A stretch of DNA of 64,000 nucleotides from Prostheceraeus crozeri (GCA_907163375.1 CAJQUW010007128.1:1-64000); one strand, 5' to 3'. Positions 44,929 to 54,666 are shown, counted from the first letter of the stretch. The notes: generated by a model from the sequence alone, not told the origin. A program made the numbers and translations.

Positions 44929-45654
44929 GGGAATTTAATTCCCGAAAAACGTTAGTATCAATTAGTGTAATTAAAGTTCCAGCGAAGCTAGCTAAAGCGC
45001 GACCTAAAGGTTAAAGCTGGGTTAATTGTAATTCGTTTTCATAAAATCGGCCTCTGATATCCTCATTATCTAAATCTTTAATTTCATAAGTAATCGGATA
45101 AGTTTGGTTTATTTTACAAACTTCAAATATCTCTTTAGTCCAATAGCCTGTGAAACCTTTTTCCAATTTATTCTTTTACTTAAATATTCTAACTCTATCT
45201 CCAATTTTAAATTTCGGCTTACGTTTCTGTAAATTCGGATTACTCTCATTCGAATAATTATTTTCGAATATTTTCTTTCGTATTAAATCAGGGTCGTCAG
45301 AAGCATTCTTTGGAGTTTCTTCAATACCTGAATGAATCTTATTGTTATACTCTTCTACAACTCCTGGTAATATCTTCAACCATTTCTGATTTTCTATATT
45401 CTTTATGAATTTCGGACGCCTAGGTTTCATCTATCCCCTGGCCAAAAAGCATTTTTGCTTGTAAAGCTTTCTTAACAAACATTCTTTCAATTCTTTCTCT
45501 AAAAGAAGGATTCTGAATACTATCTAATTCTTGTATCATTTTCTTATCTGCTTCATGTTGAGAACTTAGGTCATGATTTCGATAAGATAAATCATGTCTG
45601 TAAGCGGCGGCGTCTACTCTATTTATTGGTTTACTATTTTCTCTAGGTGTATTA

Positions 45655-47400
45655 CAGTCTGCGACATTTTATTAGGACCACCCATATTTTTTTAGTTTTT
45701 TACAACTAGCTACTTGTTGATGTCATATTATCTTTCACCCTTGTCAATACATTAAATAGGCATGTATGCCAACAATATACCACAACATAGCCATCTACTG
45801 ATTAATAACACAGACACCGGACACTCAAGCATAAAAATTGACCGCGACATATTATTAGGACCACCTTCGACATTTACATAAAAAGTTTTCCTTTGGACAT
45901 GACAACGCTGCGTTTTTGTTTTGTAATTGGCATCCCAAACATCTTATGTAAATCTTATGTAGCCGATGCTTCATGATAGCGCATTAATGTTCTGAATGAT
46001 TTACATCGGAGATGGTCCTTCCAACAAAGTGGCGCTGATGTCATCAAAATGTCGCTTCACAATACTGACAGTGTGGCAGGGAGCTCCCTCTTGCATAAAC
46101 AGTCCGTTGTTTTCCGGAAACCAGCAGTCACGAACTATGGAATCACCCTTCTCTGAAGCACTTGTAAGGATGAAGTCGAATCGAGCTAATAGAGCACTCA
46201 CAAACATGAAGCCTACCAGTTTCCTCGCAAGAAAACAGGCCTACAGCATGTCCTTTGCTTGGTGTTTGACGGGCTGAAACGCAGGAGCAAGTGATCCACG
46301 TGACTGCCACATTCGCTGACGAGTAGTCTGGTCTCAAGGCTCGGCTCTACGCAGAATGCCACCATTCACCAGTCATTGACGCTCCAATTGACATGGCTAG
46401 TGGCAAAATTAAGCCTATTAGATCTTCATGCATGGGGTCAGTTACGACACTTTCCTTGACCGCAATCCCGCTGGCAATCATTTTATGCATCCCTCGTTGA
46501 ACAGTGTGTGCCACTTCGTTGATGTAACGCTTCTACCATGGTCTTCGTAGCTGGGACGACGTTATTAGCCACCCTTTTCAAACAGTAGGCCTGCGCTCTT
46601 GGAATCGGCCATCTTGTGTCGTAGATTTTCATCATGCTCCACAACGTCATCGTCGGTTTGCTGCATAAGGATTTCCAGAAGTCACATTCCGTTGAACAAG
46701 TAGTGCCGACGACTTTGAAACATAACAACGAGTAGCGATTTCACGCTGAGAAAACTCTTCGCTAGACAAAGCTTCCATCTACGAGGCACTTATGCTTGTT
46801 GTTAGATCCGTTTTTACTCATGAGTAAGATTTAGACTTTCCACGTTAGACCTAAACATGAATCGTATTGGTAGATATCCATGTTATCTCAATAGTTCAGA
46901 TATCTGGTCTCGATGATGCAAAGCAAATCAAGGATCGATTTCATAATGAATATTAATATCTTTATTGTTGACAGACAACAGTGTGCGTGCGCAGGCGACG
47001 ACACACACCACACATTAATGATAGTTTCTCACATGCGGCTTTCTCACAGCAAGCTGACAATGCACAAATAAGGCAAACAGAACACACAATTTGTATTGCT
47101 AAGAAATCGACATATAAGTAAATAACTGAAAACTGATCTTTATCTAGCGTTGTCATGTCTAAAAGAAAGCTTCTTATCTAAATGTCGAAGGTGGTCCTAA
47201 TAATATGTCGCGGTCAATTTTTATGTTTGAGTGTCTGGTGTCTGTGTTATTAATCAGTAGATGGCTATGTTGTGGTATATTGTTGGCATACATGCCTATT
47301 TAATGTATTGACAAGGGTGAAAGATAATATGACATCAACAAGTAGCTAGTTGTAAAAAACTAAAAAAATATGGGTGGTCCTAATAAAATGTCGCAGACTG
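45655..47400. mobile_element. Tc1/mariner element 1 with 220-bp TIRs
   Basis: Ends cagtctgcgacattttatta and its exact complement, flanked by TA duplications (45653-45654 and 47401-47402). The TIRs of about 220 bp are nearly identical and include a second internal copy of the gcgacat..attaggaccacc motif. It encodes a decayed transposase on the minus strand. It is inserted in the PLA2-like domain of the Polinton integrase gene. Confidence 0.9.
46001..46770 (-). pseudogene. Tc1/mariner transposase fragments
   Basis: Several short frames (46483-46728, 46143-46337, 46001-46207) carry scattered transposase sequence. The clearest is FMQEGAPCHTVSIVKRHF near 46100, the conserved second catalytic Asp/Glu region of Tc1-like DDE transposases. 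The start, the first Asp region and the C-terminus are all broken or lost. The intact TIRs suggest it could still be mobilised in trans. Confidence 0.65.
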
Positions 47401-47652
47401 TATCATCGTTTTTAATCTTAAATCTAATCTTTTGCCGGGGCCAGTAAAATTATGCCGAGGTAAATGTTTCTCTTTTGAATATTTACTCCAAATAAAGCCA
47501 GGAAAGTTTTCTAATGCTTTTTGTATGTCACCTCCGGTGTGGTGACAATTTGAGGTTCTATGTACTTTTTACAGATAATCCATGAGATCTGGATTTGAAA
47601 TCCTTAAGTTATTCAAATTCATTTTTTAAAGATTAAATCTTATCGCACCATA

Positions 47653-48108
47653 CTAGGATTTAGATATATGCCATTCTTTTGTTTCTTTGATTTCAATTAA
47701 ATCATTAATATTATGTAATAAATTTTTAAGAACTCGTTTCCCTTCATCAACTAAATTTAATTTACTAATAAAATTATCTACTATTCCCTCACCTCCAGCA
47801 GCTTTCTCTAACTCCGTATTATGGCGTTTTTGTTCTTCTAATGCTGCCTTCTCTGATTTATTTTTATTTACTGCTTGGACAATACCAGCTGTCCCGCCTG
47901 CAACACTTCCTGCTGCTACTATAACACATATGATTAGTGGAATTAATGGGAGAATCCCTCCATTCTTTTCTTCTTGAAATTTGATATTCTCTATCATTGG
48001 TTTACTTATGTAATATTTCTTTTTGTCAATCCTAATAGTTTTAGGTGTATTTTTGTCAATGATGTTACGTAGTTTTAATTCAACCGTTTTATTATTCACT
48101 TGCGCCAT
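47653..48108 (-). CDS. Hydrophobic virion-like protein X, copy 2
   Basis: A frame of 151 codons matching copy 1 (26250-26735) along its length: KTVELKLRNI, KKYYISKPMIENIK, the hydrophobic GGILPLIPLIICVIVAAGS and the charged helix. The C-terminus is out of frame for the last few residues relative to copy 1 (deletion near 47670). The segment may be a membrane-active peptide. Located between the integrase and the major capsid gene, as in copy 1. Confidence 0.6.
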   Translation of the reverse strand: MAQVNNKTVELKLRNIIDKNTPKTIRIDKKKYYISKPMIENIKFQEEKNGGILPLIPLIICVIVAAGSVAGGTAGIVQAVNKNKSEKAALEEQKRHNTELEKAAGGEGIVDNFISKLNLVDEGKRVLKNLLHNINDLIEIKETKEWHISKS

Positions 48109-48252
48109 TTTTTAATATGAAACTTATAGTCTTGGGCTTAGCCGATCACTTTTGTTCAGAGGCTTTAGCCTATCACTTTTTGTTCAGGTTACTAACCGAT
48201 CGGAGCGAAGCTCCTCTGGCTTTAGCCGATCGGGCCAAAGGTCCTAAGGTTA

Positions 48253-49586
48253 CTAACCTATCCTAGCCATTTTTCCATTAAGAATTTCAATAGTATATTC
48301 GGCGTCTTCTAGCAATAAACCATAAGCCATCAATGAGGTTGTGGAATTTGTCTTCTCAATATTGCTTGTCAAATCACAACCATTCTTAATAATATCTTCC
48401 GATTGTGCACTTAAATCAAAGCATAAGACAGGATATAAATTCTTCCAATCTACAGGAGCTAATTGTGCTTCTACTCCAAATTCTCGGCACAAATTTCTAT
48501 AAGCGTCATATCCTTCCATAAACTGATTATTGGTGTTATCAAATCTTAATGGGTCAATAGGATAACGTGTTTTATTCAAAGAAATTTGTAAACTTCGAAT
48601 TGAATTAACATGGAAAAGACTAGTGTTCTTATCAAAACTAGGTGTTTCATTCTTTTGAAAAGTGAGTAAAAAATATCTTGGAGTATTTGATGTTCTAGTG
48701 AAATGCCAGTTAAATCTTTGTTCAGTAAAAGTGACAGAGCTCGCAGTACGCTTCATAAAACTTACTGGAATTGGTTTGTTCGTATTTAATCTTTTCGTAA
48801 TAGTTGTTCCAACCTCTAAACTAGGAGTAATATGTTTTACCCACCATTCAAGTCTATCAATTTTTAGGTATGCTTTCTTCCCAGCCTTTCCATAAAATAT
48901 TGATTCATTATTTACAGTGCGATGAACTATGAGTTTGAACTTTAATTGATATGATATTTTATTGTAATCTAAATACCCAAATAATGGAGACAATGACCAA
49001 TGAACAGTTTGTTTTTTTTATTATTGAAATTACGTCTTTTCTGATATGAGCTATTTTGTGTACTGTTTAACTGTTTCACTATGTTTTCTACATCTTTCGC
49101 AATTCCTGCTGAATCTGTTCCAGTGTGAGTTAAATCATCTTTAAGTATGCCGGTATGGTTATCAGGTAGCCATCCTTCGATTTCATGCATTTTAGTATTT
49201 TCACCTATTGTAACAAATCGAAGCATCGAATCAATAATACCAGGTGAATCACTTATGGTTTCTATATTTTGTGTTGCAACATCTAAACGCATTTGTGTGA
49301 ATAATCTTGGGAAGAAATTGTTTTCTAATGTAATATTATCCGTAGCAGGTAATGGTGTTGTAAAATCAGCATCAGAATAGAGAGAATATTCACAGTGTAA
49401 AAATGAATCGGGTAAATATAAATAACTTTCTTGATTGTCAACTTCAAAAATTAAATCACCTCCTGTATTCACTCTAACTGAAGAACCGGAGTTCATAGCA
49501 ATTCTTATATAGTCATTCTTTTTTTGATTGTAACTAACGAACGGGGGATCATCTAATCTAAATTTGCTTTCAATCAGAGTTGCCAT
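48253..49586 (-). pseudogene. Major capsid protein (double jelly roll), copy 2
   Basis: Start ATG at 49584-49586, stop at 48253, about 440 codons with one frameshift in an 8-T run near 49010. N-terminal half: LDDPPFVSYNQKKNDYIRI, ESYLYLPDSFLHCEYSLY. C-terminal half: ISYQLKFKLIVHR, PRYFLLTFQKNE, SIRSLQISLNKTRYP, LCFDLSAQSEDI. The last two are hallmarks of hexon-like capsid proteins in Polintons. Together with the penton-like protein, protease and ATPase this makes a virion plausible for the ancestor. Because the lesion is in a homopolymer, it could also be a sequence error. Confidence 0.8.
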
Positions 49587-49632
49587 TATATTTTTTATTA
49601 GAAAAAATCAGTTTGGTACTAGAATTTTGCTA

Positions 49633-50073
49633 CTAGAATTTTGCAAGACCATTTCCTCTCATTTCTTCAATTGTTTTTTTCATCATGTTTACTTTCCATC
49701 TTCGCTAATTGTGCAATTTTGTTTTTTGTTTCCTCTGAGAGCTTTTTGTCTTTTTGCATTTCTTTTGCATCATTTCTAAGTTTGCGAATAGCTTCTAGTT
49801 GCTTTAATTGCTTTCGTTTTGTGACTTAACAGCATTCGATATTGCACTAGCTGTACTGCCTATAGCAGCTGCTCCTTTAGCAGCAGATGAAATCAAATCT
49901 TTATTATTTTTAATCAAGTTAACGATACTTCCGATACCAGAAAAGATGCCAGCTCCTTCTGTTTGAACAGTTTCTACACTATCATAATGGTTCACAGGTT
50001 TCATAGATGGTTCATGAGCAATTTTATTATTTGAAGCAAAATGTTTAAGATTGTATTTATAAATTATAGGCAT
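49633..50073 (-). pseudogene. Small hydrophobic virion-like protein, copy 2
   Basis: Starts MPIIYKYNLKHFASNNK, with IFSGIGSIVNLIKNNKDLI and the Ala-rich stretch AAKGAAAIGSTASAISN. The frame is lost near 49810 and the charged tail continues in another frame to the stop at 49633. Copy 1 has the same gene with a break elsewhere, so the intact ancestor was about 145 residues. An amphipathic core or membrane-lytic protein is a guess from composition. Confidence 0.5.
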
Positions 50074-50159
50074 TTTTTAAGCTTAAATGTGACTTTTGGG
50101 AAAAATATTTACGTTTGTGTTTGGTTAGAAACCTGAACAAAGTGGCCGGCTAAATTCTA

Positions 50160-50918
50160 TTAAGATTTACGTTTGTGAATGGACAACAGCTTCGTGATAA
50201 CTTTATTAATTTTCCGCTGCACGTTATCTATTGCGTCAAGCAGCGTGTGATGTACTTTAATTTCTTTTTCATTTACTTCTAATTTTTTCTCACTTTTCTT
50301 TACTTCTGTTTTAAGAGCAGCCAACTGAACTTTAATAGCATTCAACTGTTCCTTATTTCCTTTAGAATTTTTCTTTACTTCATTTTCTAAATTCGTTTTA
50401 CGGGTCTTCAATTCGCTAACCTTTTGTTTAAGTGCTTTAACTTCATTTATCATTCTGTTCATGTGCTTTACTTGTTGTGTGATTCGGCTACTTAATTCAT
50501 CAACACTTTTTTGGAATGTGGATTGCAGCTGTTGTAAGTGTTGTAATAATTTTCGATTCTTTTCGCTTAATTTTTCTAACTCTTCTTTCAGTTGTTTATT
50601 TTGATTTGTATTCTTTGCAATGGCAGACTTTAAATTTAGTGATAACAGGATTACAAGTTTTGAATGTTCCGTTATTTTTTTATGAAGTTTTGATATATCT
50701 GCTTCTATATTTCCATGTTTGCTACTTAGATCTGTTAGCTTTTCTCGCAGTCTTTCATCATTCTGCTTTAGAAGCTTGGTTTCTTTCATTAGTGGAGACA
50801 GCAGTGACACAATTCTATCGAACTGTTTATCAACATATTCTTTATTTACCAACTCAGTATTTTGTTGTGGAAGAATAGAAAGATTCAATGGTCCTGTTAA
50901 AACGTCTCCAGTTTTCAT
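50160..50918 (-). CDS. Coiled-coil fibre-like protein, copy 2
   Basis: An intact frame of 252 codons. The head MKTGDVLTGPLNLS and ELVNKEYVDKQ matches the motif at the start of many viral and phage fibre proteins. Residues 40-230 form almost continuous heptads (LREKLTDLSSKHGNIEADI, LKQKVSELKTRKTNLENEV). The tail is basic (SIHKRKS). A trimeric rod or attachment spike is the likely role, by analogy. The gene ends the minus-strand virion cluster, and the divergent zinc-finger gene starts 110 bp away, so 50919-51027 should hold two promoters. Confidence 0.65.
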   Translation of the reverse strand: MKTGDVLTGPLNLSILPQQNTELVNKEYVDKQFDRIVSLLSPLMKETKLLKQNDERLREKLTDLSSKHGNIEADISKLHKKITEHSKLVILLSLNLKSAIAKNTNQNKQLKEELEKLSEKNRKLLQHLQQLQSTFQKSVDELSSRITQQVKHMNRMINEVKALKQKVSELKTRKTNLENEVKKNSKGNKEQLNAIKVQLAALKTEVKKSEKKLEVNEKEIKVHHTLLDAIDNVQRKINKVITKLLSIHKRKS

Positions 50919-51027
50919 GATATAGTTGTCTAGTTCTATTTATGATTCTTGATTATTCGGAATGTAAGCACACCCGCCAACATTTGTTAACATCATTTTT
51001 TCTAGATTATTTTTTTCTGCTAAAAAT

Positions 51028-51855
51028 ATGTTATCCAACAAAGACAATGGAACCAAGGTTCTATGCGAAATCTGTAATTTATCTTTTCGTAATAAAGCAT
51101 TATTAAATAAACATATGAATGTAGTTCATGCGACAGTGCACCCCCTACATGAACAGGCAGTACAGCAAGCACACCCAGTCCATGAACAGCTGGGACATGA
51201 ACAGGCAGTACACTCAATACAGCAAGCACACCCAGTCCATGAACAGCCGGGGCATGAACAGGCAGTACACTCAGTACAGCAAGTGCACCCCCTACATGGA
51301 CAGCCAGTGCTCCCCCTACATGGCCAGCCAGTGCACCCTGGACAGCAAGCACACCCCCTACATGGACAGCCAGTGCACCCCCCACATGAACAGCAAGCAC
51401 ACCCCCTACATGAACAGCCAGTGCAACAGAATGTAACACAAGCCAAGAAGAAAAAGACATGTAATGACTGTGGAAAAAGTATAACCTCAAACAATTTCGC
51501 TCGGCACCTAAGAACATGCCAATTACCACCACGGCCTATAATAAAAGATAGACAATGTACGTGTTGTGACAAATTTTTCACTAGTCAGGGGTTCAAAAAT
51601 CATTACAATGCATGTTCTGTTAACACACGAAAGTGTAATAAGTGTGGGGAGATCAAACTGAAATCAGAATTTTATGAAAGTAAGTACCAATGTAAAGATT
51701 GTTTAAAGGTACAAGTAAGATGTGCCAACTGTAACAAAGTTTTATTGAAGAAAAGCTACCAACGACATTCAGTCACTTGTGTGGGAAAAGTAACTTTGGC
51801 TGTGGGAAAAGTAACTTTGGGTGCGGGAAAAGTAACTTTGGGTGCGGGAAAGTAA
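51028..51855 (+). CDS. Multi-zinc-finger protein with a His/Pro/Gln repeat domain
   Basis: An intact frame of 275 codons. An N-terminal C2H2 finger (CEICNLSFRNKALLNKHMNVVH) is followed by about 100 residues of tandem repeats based on HPLHGQPV/HPVHEQ. Then come several Cys/His units: CNDCGKSITSNNFARHLRTC, CTCCDKFFTSQGFKNHYNAC, CNKCGEIKLKSEFYESKYQC and CANCNKVLLKKSYQRHSVTC. The C-terminus has three GKVTLGA repeats from a 21-bp minisatellite. The N-terminal finger is related to copy 1 (29790). It probably binds DNA or RNA; function unknown. Frames on the other strand here are shadows of the repeats. Confidence 0.65.
   Translation: MLSNKDNGTKVLCEICNLSFRNKALLNKHMNVVHATVHPLHEQAVQQAHPVHEQLGHEQAVHSIQQAHPVHEQPGHEQAVHSVQQVHPLHGQPVLPLHGQPVHPGQQAHPLHGQPVHPPHEQQAHPLHEQPVQQNVTQAKKKKTCNDCGKSITSNNFARHLRTCQLPPRPIIKDRQCTCCDKFFTSQGFKNHYNACSVNTRKCNKCGEIKLKSEFYESKYQCKDCLKVQVRCANCNKVLLKKSYQRHSVTCVGKVTLAVGKVTLGAGKVTLGAGK
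51138..51430 (+). repeat. Minisatellite encoding HP(V/L)H(E/G)Q repeats
   Basis: Imperfect units of 21-24 bp (tacatggacagccagtgcacc and gtacactcagtacagcaagc types) are arranged in higher-order blocks. They keep the reading frame throughout. Confidence 0.8.
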
Positions 51856-51869
51856 CTTTGTGTCTGTAG

Positions 51870-52015
51870 TAGTTTAGAGCCCCCCATACGCCCGGGTGAG
51901 TGGATACGCCTTCGTTTTGGGCCCCGGACGTGGGTGTCCGTGCGGGTCTAGAGCTCCTAGAGAGGGATTAATCGCCCAAAGGAGTGAAGGGGTGCACGTT
52001 GCCCGAAGTACTTTT
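51870..52015. other. GC-rich insert in an AT-rich element
   Basis: This roughly 145-bp stretch is strongly GC-rich (gccccccatacgcccgggtg, ggccccggacgtgggtgtcc) unlike everything around it. No coding frame continues from either side. It could be a captured host fragment or a structured RNA; the origin is unknown. Confidence 0.5.
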
Positions 52016-52028
52016 CTCACTCTAAAAA

Positions 52029-52175
52029 ATGGAAAATCCACCGGTAAATTATATGAACCTTCGAGACAATGCGTACACTGTGTTGCCCAAGCCACTGCCT
52101 TTAGTTAATCAGTGCCATCCATCTAATGAAAAAACTTTATTTTCAGAGAATTCAGATCTTGGAAGATGTTTCTAA
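52029..52175 (+). CDS. Possible 48-aa protein
   Basis: A short frame starting ATGGAAAATCC, encoding MENPPVNYMNL and a polar C-terminus. It overlaps the next small gene by 10 bp. Its tight packing with neighbours and the matching strand suggest a real small gene, but no family is recognised. Confidence 0.3.
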   Translation: MENPPVNYMNLRDNAYTVLPKPLPLVNQCHPSNEKTLFSENSDLGRCF

Positions 52176-52339
52176 AATTTCATTGTGTTAAAATCATTAT
52201 CATATGTATCATAATTTATCTTGCTTATCGTTTTGTAAATTGGTTAGGGTTCTTACAAACTCCAGAACAAATGAAGGTTGCGTTCTATAAAGACCAAACT
52301 AAAACTTTTAAAGGTTTAAATCACCTGGACGCCAAATGA
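52166..52339 (+). CDS. Small single-pass membrane protein (57 aa)
   Basis: The frame encodes one clear transmembrane helix (VKIIIICIIIYLAYRFVNW, about residues 8-26) near the N-terminus followed by a polar tail. Its stop codon overlaps the start codon of the ATPase gene in the arrangement ATGA, typical of tightly packed viral genes. Two upstream bases shared with the 48-aa frame add to the compact pattern. Function unknown; a virion or vesicle membrane anchor for the downstream ATPase is a guess. Confidence 0.45.
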   Translation: MFLKFHCVKIIIICIIIYLAYRFVNWLGFLQTPEQMKVAFYKDQTKTFKGLNHLDAK

Positions 52340-53250
52340 ATAAACAGAAAGGACGTACTACACAAGAGAACTTACATTTCATAGTCTATGGCAAGACTGC
52401 AAGTGGAAAGACTACGTTTCTTAGAAAGTATATAAATGAACATTAGCCTGATGAAACAAACGTACATGTGTTTTGTCTACAGGAAGATGAATGGCCAGAG
52501 TTTTCTAATGTTTATAACGAACATGATTTATGTATGTTAGAAGATATGGAAACTTTTGCTGGAACATATACACAAAAGTCTTTACTAGTATTAGATGACG
52601 TAGCTAGTTTAGTGAAACAAAAAGACATATCAGAAATATTTACAAAAGGACGACACCATAATATACAAATAATAGTATTAGCTCATAAAGCTTGTGATGT
52701 AGATAATAAGATTAGAGAAAATGTAGAAAGCTTTTATACAACTACACAAAATAATACTGCATTCTTTGAGGACATCAAGAAAAATTATAAACTCACGTTA
52801 CCTTTAGCAAAATATGCACATGTTAAGTACGGTATAATACGTGTTGATACAATTTTGAATCAAATGCAAGTATATGATAAAGATCTAAATGTTCTATTGG
52901 ATACAGAACATGACTTATGTAACAATGCAACCGATTTCAATATAAGTCTTTATGTAGGAGCTAAGAATTTATCACCACATAACATAGAAGAAATAATCAT
53001 CTTTCTAGAAAACGAATCACTTGGGCCACTAACTATCATACCTGAAACATTTTATTTCTATTTCGATCATTATTTAAATAATGTATTACAAATAGCCACT
53101 CCTAAACGATTAGAAAATAGAGATACTCTAGATGTTATCAGGGCAGGCATTAATGATATCCGTGATGTACTAAAAAGTGTGCAATCTCTAGTCTCTGATG
53201 CCAAAAATACATTAAGTGCTATGCGTCCAATAATACAGTCCGTTTCATAA
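52336..53250 (+). pseudogene. Second P-loop (A32-like) ATPase of copy 2, one in-frame stop
   Basis: From the ATG at 52336 the protein has a Walker A motif GKTASGKTTFL (about residue 20), then a TAG at 52444-52446. The frame continues with SLLVLDDVAS (Walker B), FTKGRHHNIQIIVLAHKA (the GRHxN and sensor-like motif shared with Polinton packaging ATPases) and a long C-terminal region. The final stop TAA at 53248-53250 is made by the Tc1/mariner insertion, so the ancestral protein was longer. It is only distantly similar to the other ATPase at 58429-59163. A second packaging-type motor or a helicase partner is possible. Confidence 0.7.
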
Positions 53251-54363
53251 AAAGTGGATCATCCTAAAATTTGACTAAATAAAACATAAGTATGATACAG
53301 AAAGCATTTTTCATGTTATTTCATGTCCTTTATATATTTAAATGTCCTTATATAATCTGATAAGCTATGATACAGTAACGGTTCTTAAGAAGCTAATATT
53401 TTGTGGCCCTACCCTTATTGTCAATGACATTACAAATTCGTCTAGGCATTGATTCGATGATATCGTTGATTTTTGAATGATCTAACTTTCTCCACTCTCT
53501 AACAGTGACGTAAGTTGTGATACGCCATCTGTAGGTAGCAGTGAACGACGAACGTTACGTTTTAGAATACTCCATACATTTTCTATGGGATTCAGATCAG
53601 GAGAACGAGCTGGCCAAGATAATGTCCTAAGCCCTAATTGAGACTTGCATAAGTTGACTCTACTACTCCTGTGACACGTAGCATTATCATCCATAAATAA
53701 CCAAGTCGATGGATCACCAAGTTAATCTGTCATTTGGCCAATGTTCATTCGTAAAACATTCACATAGCGTTCAGAATTCATGGTTCCTTGCTGTATGTGA
53801 AGTTCAGAGAGGCCATTGGTCCAAATGCCAGCTGACACTTTGCCTTTTGTGAATGCGATCTCGTTATTGTTCATTTGTGCTTTGTATTGTTTCAACCGGT
53901 AAGAGATAGATTTCTAGCTGAAAGCAATCAGGAGTGCTGCCAACACCACCGCAACGAAGTCAGGAAGCTATGGAACATGAAGTCCAGTTAATCACATGTA
54001 GCAGTTACATTATTGTTGATGAATAATGGTGCTATACTGGCTCTGATTGACCGATTTTCTTTATTTTTGTTTTGCTTGATAGCTTTTGGCTTGTAGAACA
54101 ACATATTACATAACAAAGGAAACAAATGTAATTTTATAAGAGTGAGGTATGATTTTGTGTAACATTGCTAAATGAAGATCAAATTATCTACTACTTTTTT
54201 TATCTATAACAGGAAAACAACTCAATATTCATGCTTGAAATTTCCAACAATGATATTAGTAAGCACAACTGACTTATCTTCCAAATTTCAGAGAAATTCG
54301 TTCAAGTTTGGCGGAGTTAGACAAAGTTGAAGTTAAGGCGATGTTTAAGGGTGATCCATTTTT
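53250..54363. mobile_element. Tc1/mariner element 2
   Basis: Flanked by TA at 53248-53249 and 54364-54365. Short TIRs of about 16-20 bp (aaaagtggatcatcct against aaaaatggatcaccct). The internal transposase remnant is on the minus strand. It is unrelated to Tc1/mariner element 1 in sequence and TIR length. Confidence 0.85.
53482..53880 (-). pseudogene. Tc1-like transposase remnant
   Basis: The 53482-53694 frame carries MDDNATCHRS (second catalytic Asp region) and WPARSPDLNPIENVWSILKR (third acidic residue region), which are hallmark Tc1 motifs. Upstream sequence to 53880 continues with ELHIQQGTMNSERYVNVLR-like residues, with a stop near 53720. The N-terminal DNA-binding half is not recognisable. 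Confidence 0.8.
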
Positions 54364-54414
54364 TATGAAACAATCTGGAGGAAGTACATAAAATGTAATT
54401 TTTGTTTTAAAAAA

Positions 54415-54666
54415 ATGATTAATGAGGTGAGTGAAACTCAGAGGACAAAGGCCTATAAAATAGAACACGTACCAGTTTTAAAAAATTATCGTCATCCTAC
54501 AAACCCTCTCACCCCGAAACATGAAGTTAAATTTCATTACCATCGTCAATATATGCAATTCGTGAAAGACTATAAAATAAAACACGGTATAAGAAGTTAC
54601 GCGAAAACAAAAGACTTCCCCCTTTGTCTGCGAAGTTTCAGAGTATTTTTAGCGTATAATAATTGA
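54415..54666 (+). CDS. Hypothetical basic protein or displaced C-terminus of the second ATPase
   Basis: An 84-codon basic frame (MINEVSETQRTKAYK, KFHYHRQYMQFVKDYKIKHG) between Tc1/mariner 2 and polymerase B. Removing the transposon and one TA would put this frame in phase with the second ATPase, so it may be the lost C-terminal end of that protein. The alternative is a separate small gene. Sequence 54667-54804 contains a further short open stretch but nothing I can name. Confidence 0.35.
   Translation: MINEVSETQRTKAYKIEHVPVLKNYRHPTNPLTPKHEVKFHYHRQYMQFVKDYKIKHGIRSYAKTKDFPLCLRSFRVFLAYNN

Larger units (their letters stand above)
45011..47622 (-). pseudogene. PLA2-like plus integrase gene of copy 2, split and core-deleted
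   Basis: The N-terminus begins at the ATG at 47620-47622 with a TAA near 47576, then the FTGPGKRLDLRL loop. The Tc1/mariner at 45655-47400 splits the PLA2-like domain. Beyond it the catalytic motif AAAYRHDLSYR is intact, followed by MLFGQGIDE. Compared with copy 1 the integrase core of about 120 residues is deleted: the junction at about 45398 joins the pre-core region to the C-terminal part (ENQKWLKILPGVVEEYNNKIH). The SH3-like tail continues to 45011 after a stop at 45176. This copy cannot supply integrase. Confidence 0.8.

Noticed and set aside
51020..51581. Long minus-strand frames of Val/His/Gly or Cys/Gly repeats
   Set aside because: They are antisense shadows of the minisatellite in the zinc-finger gene.
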